A stretch of 64,000 nucleotides of DNA from Herbaspirillum sp. Lineage in GTDB: Bacteria > Pseudomonadota > Gammaproteobacteria > Burkholderiales > Burkholderiaceae_D. This document shows, piece after piece, positions 57,760 through 64,000 of this stretch. Each line of letters opens with the position of its first letter. Positions within the stretch are counted from its first letter, which is position 1. A program made the translations under genes and the position numbers. The notes beneath the pieces were generated by a model. It was given only the letters and a program-made list of their open reading frames with translations, ran no database searches and had not been told where the DNA came from. The stretch lies in NCBI GenBank assembly GCA_028292625.1, contig JAQGLY010000095.1, positions 19,058-83,057 of the forward strand. The letters run 5' to 3'.

Positions 57760-58226
57760 CGCCAAATCACAAGGCGTTTCTTGACATGATCGCCTATAGC
57801 GAGATCGGGCCGGCGCTGCTGGCTATCTCGGACAATGGCTACAACGTCATCGTTGGCAGCACTCCTGCGCACCCGATCCTGTTTCACGACTATTCGCATC
57901 ACCCGCATTTGCTCGAACACTTGTCTGCCACGCTGGCATCTACGGCAGCCGGCCGCTACCAGGTGCTTGGCCGCTATGCCGATGCCTACATAAAGCGATT
58001 GGCGCTGCCAGACTTCTCGCCGGCGTCGCAGGATGCTATCGCCTTGCAGCAGATCCGTGAATGCCATGCGCTGCCGCTGATCGATGCGGGCCGGTTTGCT
58101 GACGCAGTAGACGCATGCGCACATATCTGGGCGTCGCTACCTGGCGCTGGATACCCCGGTCAGCACATGAACAAGCTTGCGGATTTGCAGGCTGCCTATG
58201 CCGCTGCCGGCGGGGCATTCGTGTAA
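57756..58226 (+). CDS. Endolysin, lambda R-like transglycosylase (GH104)
   Basis: A 156-residue protein: NHKAFLDMIAYSEIGPALLA (catalytic Glu in YSEIG), GYNVIVGSTPAHPILFHDYS, HHPHLLEHLSATLASTAAGR, YQVLGRYADAYIKRLALPDF, SPASQDAIALQQIRE. These match the lambda endolysin family that cuts murein glycan strands. It has no signal peptide, so it needs a holin. Confidence 0.92.
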   Translation: MTPNHKAFLDMIAYSEIGPALLAISDNGYNVIVGSTPAHPILFHDYSHHPHLLEHLSATLASTAAGRYQVLGRYADAYIKRLALPDFSPASQDAIALQQIRECHALPLIDAGRFADAVDACAHIWASLPGAGYPGQHMNKLADLQAAYAAAGGAFV

Positions 58227-58265
58227 CGCCAAAACGCACCAGAAATTATTCCAGAAATTGCTCCG

Positions 58266-58288
58266 GCCGCCATGAGCGGTCTTTTTTT
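58266..58288 (+). terminator. Weak terminator after the endolysin gene
   Basis: GCCGC-CATGA-GCGGT followed by C and seven T. Confidence 0.55.
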
Positions 58289-58308
58289 CGTCTATCGAGA
58301 GGCATGAC

Positions 58309-58524
58309 ATGAATCTGAAATTGGCAATTCAAATCGCAATCGGGCTTGCGGGCTATTGCGTATGGGGCGCGATGGCCTATGTCGATCCGACGCAGCGCCC
58401 TGAATTCTTGAAATTCAACGTTTTGATGTGCGTCGGCACGATCGGTCTCGTCCTGCGCGACATGCAGTCCCCGCCACCGCCTCCACCACCTCCCGCCGTA
58501 GTCACCAATCCCGTCACTCAATAA
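58309..58524 (+). CDS. Small two-helix membrane protein (holin-like)
   Basis: A 71-residue protein with two hydrophobic helices (LAIQIAIGLAGYCVWGAMAY and FNVLMCVGTIGLVL) and a polyproline tail (eight Pro). The layout is that of small class II holins; a role as second holin or antiholin is inferred from place. Confidence 0.6.
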   Translation: MNLKLAIQIAIGLAGYCVWGAMAYVDPTQRPEFLKFNVLMCVGTIGLVLRDMQSPPPPPPPPAVVTNPVTQ

Positions 58525-58533
58525 GGAATCACC

Positions 58534-59013
58534 ATGAAGAAAACTCTTATCGCCATTCTTGCGGGCTTTGCGCTGTTGCTGTCCGGCTGCGCTGCGCCTG
58601 GCGCTGCGCCGACGCCGGCACAAATCCTGTCGCAACTCAATACGCAGGTCTGCCCTGGTCTGGTCGCTGCCGGCCCAATTCTTACCACTCTGCCCGGCGT
58701 CAGTGACACAGACAAGGCACTGCTTGCCAAGGCCAGCGCCGACGTGAGCAAGGTCTGTGCTGCTGGGGCAACGCTGAATCCGGCGGATTTGCAGACGCTT
58801 GCCGCGTCGTCGTTGCCGGTTGTGCTCGGTATCGTACAAGCGCTGCCGGCATTCCCGCAGCAGGCCGCGATTGTCACCGGTATCGGCGCAGCACAGATTT
58901 TGCTGCCTATTCTGATTGCACAGGTGAAGGCGATCGTGCCGACGTCGCCGGCTCCTGATGCTGGAACACCGGCTGCGGCAACTATCCCGCCGGCCGCGAC
59001 CACTCCGGCATAG
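58534..59013 (+). CDS. Lipoprotein in the lysis cassette
   Basis: A 159-residue lipoprotein: MKKTLIAILAGFALLLSG-C, lipobox LLSGC. The mature part is Ala/Pro-rich with helices (LPVVLGIVQALPAFPQQAAI). It is too long and not of the usual sequence for an o-spanin; no i-spanin gene is obvious. It ends by overlapping the lipase start (TAGTG). Confidence 0.7.
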   Translation: MKKTLIAILAGFALLLSGCAAPGAAPTPAQILSQLNTQVCPGLVAAGPILTTLPGVSDTDKALLAKASADVSKVCAAGATLNPADLQTLAASSLPVVLGIVQALPAFPQQAAIVTGIGAAQILLPILIAQVKAIVPTSPAPDAGTPAAATIPPAATTPA

Positions 59014-59792
59014 TGAACTTCGCCGCCGTTCTCGCCGCGGCTCGGCGCGCCCAGGCCGCATATATCGATGGCATGGAGCAGGCCCGGGCGGCATTCGAGG
59101 CACTTGGGCACGTGTGGATCGGCCGGTACGAGAATGACGGCCACCAGGCGGTGCTATCGCGCGATACAGCCGGCGGCACCTATCTCTCGATTAGCGGCAC
59201 CCGCTTTGGCCGCTCCTTGGGCGATCTTTTCGATGATGTGAATCTGGTCCCGGTCGACGTGGGCGGCGGTGCGCGCGTGACGGCCGGTGCGTACGATGGG
59301 CTTGCTGAGATGTGGGCGTGGGCAAAAGCATTGGTACCAGCCAGAACGGCATTCAATGTCGAAGGGCATTCCCTCGGAGGCTGGCGCGCGCTGTACGCAC
59401 CGTTGTTTTTGCCGGATGCGCAGATCGGTGCGATCCATGCCTTTGAGGCACCGAAGGGCGGTAACGCCGCCTATTGGGAAAAATATGCCGGCCAGCTTGC
59501 CTCGGCCGTGTCTACCGCAAACGGCGCCGACGTTTTTTACGGATATCCGTTTTTGGGAGATTGGCACCACCCGCCGCGTAACCTGATCTGGCTAAATGAA
59601 CACGGATTCAAGGTGATCACGCCTGACCAATGGCCGGGCGGCATGTCGCTGGACGATCACTCGATCGATTTGGTTGTGGCGCGACTGGAAAAGATCGTCG
59701 CCGGCACCGCAATCGATCTCCCCATGGGGAAAAATCCGGGCACAAGAGAACGAGCAGGCGCTGAGGTCAGCTCAAATTCAAAAGGATCGTGA
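59013..59792 (+). CDS. Lipase-like alpha/beta hydrolase
   Basis: A 259-residue protein with a GTG start. FNVEGHSLGGWRALYAPLFL holds the nucleophile elbow G-H-S-L-G; the Asp (GADVFYGYPFLGDW) and His (SLDDHSIDLV) of the triad can be placed. Similar to class 3 lipases. No signal peptide. Next to the lysis genes, it could attack the membrane or envelope lipids during lysis, or serve the lysogen. Confidence 0.8.
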   Translation: MNFAAVLAAARRAQAAYIDGMEQARAAFEALGHVWIGRYENDGHQAVLSRDTAGGTYLSISGTRFGRSLGDLFDDVNLVPVDVGGGARVTAGAYDGLAEMWAWAKALVPARTAFNVEGHSLGGWRALYAPLFLPDAQIGAIHAFEAPKGGNAAYWEKYAGQLASAVSTANGADVFYGYPFLGDWHHPPRNLIWLNEHGFKVITPDQWPGGMSLDDHSIDLVVARLEKIVAGTAIDLPMGKNPGTRERAGAEVSSNSKGS

Positions 59793-59927
59793 TGGCGAAA
59801 TGGAAGGCTACCGGCTGACGTGCCCGGCTCTTAGCACCTGCGCCTAGCTACAGCCTCGTGTAGCATTGCACCGATTTACGTATTGCCGGATAATCGCCCG
59901 TCAAATAAAAGGGAATGGGGAATTGGC

Positions 59928-61916
59928 ATGCGTATGGTCGACTTAGGACTAGATGTTTCGTATGGATCCACTTTAAAAGCGTCGAATTACCGACCAGATA
60001 TCGATGGCCTGCGAGCGTTAGCAGTCCTCTCCGTTATCGGATTTCATGCCTTTCCGGATTGGATCGGGGGCGGATTCATTGGTGTGGATATGTTTTTTGT
60101 CATATCTGGGTATTTGATTTCCTTGCATATTTTCCAGTCCCTCTCGGAAAATTCATTCTCTTTTTTTGACTTCTACTCGCGTCGAATCCGGCGCATCTTC
60201 CCCGCGCTTATTATTGTGTTGCTTGCCTGTTTAGTGACAGGGTGGTTCGTGCTCTTGCCGGCAGAATATCGCAGCCTTGGCAGACACGCGGCTGGCGGGG
60301 CGGGATTTATTTCTAATCTGCTCTATTGGCAAGAAAGTGGGTATTTTGATGGTCAAGCAGACTATAAACCGCTACTACATCTATGGAGTCTCGGCGTAGA
60401 AGAGCAGTTTTATATAGTCTGGCCCATTCTTTTATGGTGCGCTTGGAAGCTTCGTTTTAATCTTCTTGCACTCTCATGCCTTATTGCATTTGCTTCTTTT
60501 GCATATAGCATGAGTATTTTTAATGCGGATTCGAACGCTGATTTTTATTCACCAATGAGCCGTATTTGGGAGCTGCTGGGTGGAGCAATCATCGCTCATC
60601 TGGATATGAAAAATAAGCTAAATGGATTGTCGTCAAGAGCGCGGAATCTAATCTCAATAGCATCGTTCGCAACCCTGTTAGCCGGCATTCTCTTCATCTC
60701 GCAATACAGCAAATTCCCAGGTTATTGGGCACTCATTCCTGTAATTGGTGCTGTGGGAATAATTGTAGCTGGCCCACGGTCATCAATAAATCGGTTGGTA
60801 TTTACGCATCCTATTGCAATTTGGGTTGGACTTATCAGTTTCCCCCTTTACCTCTGGCATTGGCCTTTGCTTTCGTTCGCACGAATTATTGCTGGTGGAG
60901 AAGTAAGCATTCTCGTGCGTTTGGTGTTGCTTCTAGCGGCGGTATTTTTAAGTTACACCACTGTCAATTTAGTGGAAACGAAATTACGATTTGGGAACTT
61001 CAAGGTCTTTAAAGCTGCTGGGCTTTTGATCTCTATCGGAGTGATTGGATCTTGCGGATATAAGATTTTTCTGGAGTCGGGATTCGAGGGCAGAACACAG
61101 GTGGCTGGCCTCGAAAGAGTAACGAACGTGGGACTCTTCCCATATCCTGGCGAGATGAGTGTTTTTGAATTTGATGGCCGGCAACTCTACCAGCAGCGGA
61201 CGCGCAACCAGCAGACGACACTGTTTATTGGCGACAGCAATATGCAGCAATACTATGTCCGTGTTAAAGAGATATTGCATGTCGATCCAGAGACGTCCGC
61301 AAGTGTAATATTTGCAGCAGAAGGAGGGTGTTACCCAATTGACGGAGTTAACCCGAAAGGTCGACCCCTTGCATGCAATGGACTTCTTGATACCGCCTAT
61401 CATTTAGCATTGGAAAATCCAAAAATCAATCGAATTGTCATAGGTGGGCTATGGACCAGCATGGGATTTTTGAATGGCGGAACATTAAAGCAAGCGGATT
61501 ATATTTCGGCCCTGCACAGCCTCGGTCAGTACCTTTCAAAACTCAAATCCACAGGGAAAGAAGTATTTCTTATTCTTCCAATTCCAAGTGGAAAAGGAAT
61601 TGATCCGCATTTTTTGATTCATCGAGATTTAGCAAATTTCCCGAATATCTTTTCCATTAAAGAAACCGGGACTACTATTGAAGCGCTTAATCAATATTTG
61701 AATTTCTCGAAGATAAGGTCAGACATAATTTCTCTATCCAAATCTGCGGGGGTCACTTTGATGGATCCGTTACCATTGCTTTGCCATAATGGCATTTGTC
61801 ACAGCATGGATGAAAACGGGGTACCTATGTATTTGGATGGAGGGCATTTGAATCCGGATTTCGTAATGAAAAAAGCTTCATTCTTGGATCCAGCGATCCT
61901 TATTGAGGGCCGATAA
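59928..61916 (+). CDS. O-antigen-type acyltransferase (OafA/Oac-like, acyltransferase 3 + SGNH)
   Basis: A 662-residue membrane protein from the ATG at 59928. The N-terminal half has about ten membrane helices with YRPDIDGLRALAVLSVIGFH and FIGVDMFFVISGYLIS (acyltransferase 3 signature with the conserved H and R-x10-H). The C-terminal periplasmic part is an SGNH domain with LFIGDSNMQQ and DGGHLNPD (Ser, Asp-x-x-His). It would O-acetylate surface polysaccharide and change the serotype. The gene is AT-rich, as expected for acquired conversion genes. An upstream TTG at 59883 is the alternative start. Confidence 0.9.
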   Translation: MRMVDLGLDVSYGSTLKASNYRPDIDGLRALAVLSVIGFHAFPDWIGGGFIGVDMFFVISGYLISLHIFQSLSENSFSFFDFYSRRIRRIFPALIIVLLACLVTGWFVLLPAEYRSLGRHAAGGAGFISNLLYWQESGYFDGQADYKPLLHLWSLGVEEQFYIVWPILLWCAWKLRFNLLALSCLIAFASFAYSMSIFNADSNADFYSPMSRIWELLGGAIIAHLDMKNKLNGLSSRARNLISIASFATLLAGILFISQYSKFPGYWALIPVIGAVGIIVAGPRSSINRLVFTHPIAIWVGLISFPLYLWHWPLLSFARIIAGGEVSILVRLVLLLAAVFLSYTTVNLVETKLRFGNFKVFKAAGLLISIGVIGSCGYKIFLESGFEGRTQVAGLERVTNVGLFPYPGEMSVFEFDGRQLYQQRTRNQQTTLFIGDSNMQQYYVRVKEILHVDPETSASVIFAAEGGCYPIDGVNPKGRPLACNGLLDTAYHLALENPKINRIVIGGLWTSMGFLNGGTLKQADYISALHSLGQYLSKLKSTGKEVFLILPIPSGKGIDPHFLIHRDLANFPNIFSIKETGTTIEALNQYLNFSKIRSDIISLSKSAGVTLMDPLPLLCHNGICHSMDENGVPMYLDGGHLNPDFVMKKASFLDPAILIEGR

Positions 61917-62014
61917 AGCCCTACCGTGGTTCAATACCCCGGATTGGGGGCCGGTGGTCTGTCACCATATCCAAAACTATACGGCGGCGATGCGGGTTTG
62001 CGCTTTATCGGCCC
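61907..62014. repeat. 13-bp inverted repeat after the acyltransferase
   Basis: GGGCCGATAAAGC (61907-61919) and its exact reverse complement GCTTTATCGGCCC (62002-62014) enclose 82 bp. The left arm contains the acyltransferase stop codon. It could form a long stem-loop acting as a terminator, or mark the edge of an inserted segment. Confidence 0.65.
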
Positions 62015-62029
62015 TAGCGGACGTTCCAG

Positions 62030-62431
62030 CTAATCAGGTTTCAGCAATCGCTTAGCCAGGTCATCCGCCAGTTCGGTCGATATCAAATAACTCATGAGCT
62101 CACCATCTTGCGTGGCGATTTGCAATAGGACGTCGACCGCATCGGTTTTGGCATTAATAGCATGCTCGATCGTAAAATTTACGACCTGCCTGACTGCGCC
62201 TCCGGAAAAGTGAAACGACTGCGCCTGCTCTCCGGAAGTTGCCACACGCTCAGCCGCGGCCTTGCGTGCGCCATAGTGCAGCGCAGTCACTGCCCTGAGG
62301 ACGATTTCGTACGGGAATTGCAGCGCCGCGCGCCGGCCGTCGCCGAGCGTCACTATCAATTCGACCGTTTCGCCATGATCCGCTTGCCATGCTTTCTCGA
62401 TTCTTGCGACTGAGATATCTGTAGTTTCCAT
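62030..62431 (-). CDS. Hypothetical protein in the SOS block
   Basis: A 133-residue protein: ETVELIVTLGDGRRAALQFP, YEIVLRAVTALHYGARKAAA, EHAINAKTDAVDVLLQIATQ. It starts 4 bp after the SRAP stop and should be co-transcribed. Family not recognised. Confidence 0.6.
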   Translation of the reverse strand: METTDISVARIEKAWQADHGETVELIVTLGDGRRAALQFPYEIVLRAVTALHYGARKAAAERVATSGEQAQSFHFSGGAVRQVVNFTIEHAINAKTDAVDVLLQIATQDGELMSYLISTELADDLAKRLLKPD

Positions 62432-62435
62432 GGCG

Positions 62436-63143
62436 CTAAAATGGCAATTGATTTGACAGGGCAGGGGCCGGCTCGATCGGTTCCGTCAGGTCTGGCGCCT
62501 CGGCACCGGCCTTGTTGATGGCCGTGCTGACGCGGTGCCATTCGAAATCCTCGATTGGCCGCGCTGCGGTGCGCAGAAGGTGCGTGGCTTCATCGGGCGA
62601 CAAATCTCGACTGATCCACGTAATGGCATCTTCGCGGCGCAGAACGATCGGCCTCCGGTCATGCACATCGCGCATGCCTCCGACTGAATCAGCCGTGACG
62701 ATGGCAAAGCCGGCCTCTGCTTTATGTTCCTTGAACGGTCCAAAATTCGCAATGGCCGCCATCAAAATCGGCTCATGTGTCTTTAAGTGGATGTGCCAGG
62801 GTAGCTTCGAGCCTTTTTCGCCCGTCCATTCATACCATCCTTCCGCAGCCACGATACACCGACCGCCGGCCAGCAACCTCCGCCAATATCCGCCTGCAAG
62901 CTTATCAAGGCGCGCATTGATCGCGATCGGCACCCTGCCGCTTGCCCATGTCGGACGGTATCCCCAATGCAGATCATCGACTGCAGGCTCGCCATCGACC
63001 AAATGAATGACCGGCCGGTACGTGCCAGGTGAGACGTTATGCAAAGGCTGCGCCCGGCTATCGCCGCGCACCATTTGCGCCGGCCAGCCCATCGCCATGG
63101 CGTATTCCATTTTGGTATGGCTTTGATCGTATCGTCCGCACAT
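62436..63143 (-). CDS. SRAP/YedK-type abasic-site protein (HMCES family)
   Basis: A 235-residue protein with the invariant MCGRY start (Cys2 is the catalytic residue that bonds abasic sites), NVSPGTYRPVIHLVDGE, DLHWGYRPTWASG, INARLDKLAGGYW, CIVAAEGWYEWTG and DVHDRRPIVL (usually HxRMP; here RRP). It protects abasic sites in single-stranded DNA during SOS repair. It overlaps the next gene by 1 bp. Confidence 0.92.
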   Translation of the reverse strand: MCGRYDQSHTKMEYAMAMGWPAQMVRGDSRAQPLHNVSPGTYRPVIHLVDGEPAVDDLHWGYRPTWASGRVPIAINARLDKLAGGYWRRLLAGGRCIVAAEGWYEWTGEKGSKLPWHIHLKTHEPILMAAIANFGPFKEHKAEAGFAIVTADSVGGMRDVHDRRPIVLRREDAITWISRDLSPDEATHLLRTAARPIEDFEWHRVSTAINKAGAEAPDLTEPIEPAPALSNQLPF

Positions 63144-63412
63144 TAGAGATGTATTTCCTCGGGGTTATCATCTACGGTGTACCAAACTGTCAGCACGCCC
63201 CATTCGGCCATTAATGACAATGTCTCTGTCATGTTCGGGTCATCGACCGCGATATCGAACACATCGCCGATTTCCTGCGATTCCTCCGGATGGGCATGGC
63301 GAACTACAGCCTCGGCAATTTGTAAATCCGTGGCCGGCACTGAAAGCACCAACTCAGTGTGCTGCTCTTCTCCAGTTGCCTCGGTGGTGTAATGGATTTG
63401 GTATGTGGGCAT
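63143..63412 (-). CDS. Hypothetical protein of the SOS block
   Basis: An 89-residue acidic protein from the ATG at 63412 (GGGGGG upstream): MPTYQIHYTTEATGEEQHTE, LVLSVPATDLQIAEAVV. It is co-transcribed with SRAP and divergent from the gene at 63484 across the LexA box. Function unknown. Confidence 0.65.
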   Translation of the reverse strand: MPTYQIHYTTEATGEEQHTELVLSVPATDLQIAEAVVRHAHPEESQEIGDVFDIAVDDPNMTETLSLMAEWGVLTVWYTVDDNPEEIHL

Positions 63413-63471
63413 AGACCCCCCCGGCTCAATACTCAATAGACCCAGTTTTTCGCCTCGGGTTCGGTTTGCGA

Positions 63472-63493
63472 TATACTGTATATATGTACAGTC
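63472..63493. promoter_or_regulatory. LexA box between SRAP operon and divergent gene
   Basis: TACTGTATATATGTACAGTC (63474-63493) differs from the E. coli SOS consensus TACTGTATATATATACAGTA at only two places. TATACT (63472-63477) is a likely -10 box for the plus-strand gene. The site can serve both directions. Confidence 0.85.
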
Positions 63494-63813
63494 AAATCAA
63501 GCGATTAAGGCGGTCCGGAAAACGGTTGAGCGATGACGACATCGGCCGTGATCCTGGCGTGCTTGGTGAACTCCGGTCGTTTCGCGATCCGGCTACTGGG
63601 CTAACCCGCGTCGGCGTATTTGAGTGGGGCAATCCGACCATGAAGCAGCTGATACCGGCAATCCTGAACCCAGTGGTCGCCGGCGTCGGTAGCGGTGTTA
63701 TGCGGCTTGAGGGTCTGGAGCGTATCGACGGCGATACCGAGTATGCGCAGACCGTAATGCAGGAATGGATCGTGCGCTGGATGGATCGACCAAAAACCGG
63801 CGAAGCGCGTTGA
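63484..63813 (+). CDS. LexA-controlled small protein
   Basis: A 109-residue protein: MYSQIKRLRRSGKRLSDDDI, ELRSFRDPATGLTRVGVFEW, IPAILNPVVAGVGSGVMRLE, QTVMQEWIVRWMDRPK. The ATG lies inside the LexA box; with the -10 at 63472-63477 the message would be leaderless. A later start is possible. Small proteins of this form next to SRAP genes are known in betaproteobacterial phages; the function is unknown but should be SOS-linked. Confidence 0.7.
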   Translation: MYSQIKRLRRSGKRLSDDDIGRDPGVLGELRSFRDPATGLTRVGVFEWGNPTMKQLIPAILNPVVAGVGSGVMRLEGLERIDGDTEYAQTVMQEWIVRWMDRPKTGEAR

Positions 63814-63968
63814 AAATATGCTGCGATGACATGGTCGAATTGCACGAATAAAATGCAGCGATTTTCTGCGATACGCGGCAGCGCCGTTGTGAAAACAGAA
63901 AAACCGTTGTGAATTTTGCGATGTGAAATTTCAGCGTAGACCTAACTTGCTGATTTGATTGTGATTTT
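63814..63968. other. Right attachment arm with short direct repeats
   Basis: No gene. CCGTTGTGAA occurs at 63884-63893 and 63904-63913, and TGCGAT three times between 63830 and 63921. Such repeats close to an att site could be integrase or excisionase arm sites. Confidence 0.4.
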
Positions 63969-64000
63969 TGGGGTGGACGACGGGGCTCGAACCCGCGACA
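63969..64000 (-). tRNA. tRNA-His, 3' end (cut by window edge); likely attR
   Basis: On the minus strand the last bases give a T-arm (GCGGG-TTCGAGC-CCCGT), acceptor strand CGTCCAC, discriminator C73 and encoded CCA. The C73 discriminator is special to tRNA-His in bacteria, and the sequence fits betaproteobacterial tRNA-His. Only the 3' end is in the window, so the anticodon is not seen. A tRNA 3' end at a prophage border is the classic integrase target. Confidence 0.75.

Noticed and set aside
1..64000. Insertion sequences or transposases in the window
   Set aside because: No transposase motifs (DDE, HUH, serine recombinase) or terminal repeats with target duplications were seen.

Overview
The window is almost one complete, intact temperate myovirus prophage, about 64 kb, in a Gram-negative host that looks like a betaproteobacterium (Burkholderiales; the gene set and the tRNA-His sequence fit, but the exact genus is my inference). 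The left edge cuts through the tyrosine integrase gene, so the last few hundred bases of the prophage and attL lie outside. The right edge (63969-64000) is the 3' end of a tRNA-His gene on the minus strand, which would be the attachment site.

Layout. (1) 1-13.1 kb, minus strand: the early-left operon, a chain of mostly 4-bp-overlapping genes running from a promoter near 13.1 kb. It carries Erf recombinase, YqaJ-type exonuclease, SSB, two HNH nucleases, a Toprim protein, an ASCH protein, a DUF4224 protein and the integrase, plus many small accessory genes. (2) 13.2-17.9 kb: a moron block with a RhuM-family protein, a small membrane protein, a DUF4156 lipoprotein, two secreted proteins and an Arc-type regulator. 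(3) 17.9-19.6 kb: the immunity region, with a short CI-like repressor lacking a peptidase domain, Cro, a CII-family protein, and a small gene behind a LexA-like box. (4) 19.6-28.8 kb, plus strand: the early-right operon with small regulators, a helicase-methyltransferase fusion, NinB, NinG, replication proteins O-like (with iteron-like repeats inside the gene) and P-like, a PPP-family phosphatase, and a Q-like antiterminator. (5) 28.8-30.1 kb: a late promoter with downstream terminators, and a HicAB toxin-antitoxin pair. (6) 30.1-44.2 kb: a glycosidase-like protein, terminase, portal, head and neck genes. (7) 44.3-56.1 kb: contractile tail (DUF3383 sheath, tube, tail chaperone with a -1 frameshift, tape measure, baseplate, spike, fibres). 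(8) 56.2-59.8 kb: a RelE/HigA-like toxin-antitoxin pair and the lysis cassette. (9) 59.9-63.8 kb: lysogenic conversion and SOS genes: an O-antigen-type acyltransferase, an SRAP protein and a gene whose start lies inside a near-consensus LexA box.

How the parts work together. The switch looks lambda-like. Three AAAG-N4-CTTT-type operators, 21-23 bp apart centre to centre, flank both the leftward promoter (13115-13176) and the cI/cro promoter (18753-18811). The repressor has no S24 autocleavage domain, but a LexA box (18116-18131) stands before a 53-codon gene next to cI. This suggests induction through a LexA-controlled antirepressor rather than RecA-driven CI cleavage. The late operon starts at a near-consensus promoter just after the Q-like gene, followed by a strong terminator that Q would have to read through. 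Several more intrinsic terminators and two reverse-strand morons lie inside the late region. The left and right early operons share patches of sequence in inverted orientation (46 bp and 24 bp), pointing to recombination between the arms.

All functional calls come from reading the sequence and recalling protein families; no database search was run.
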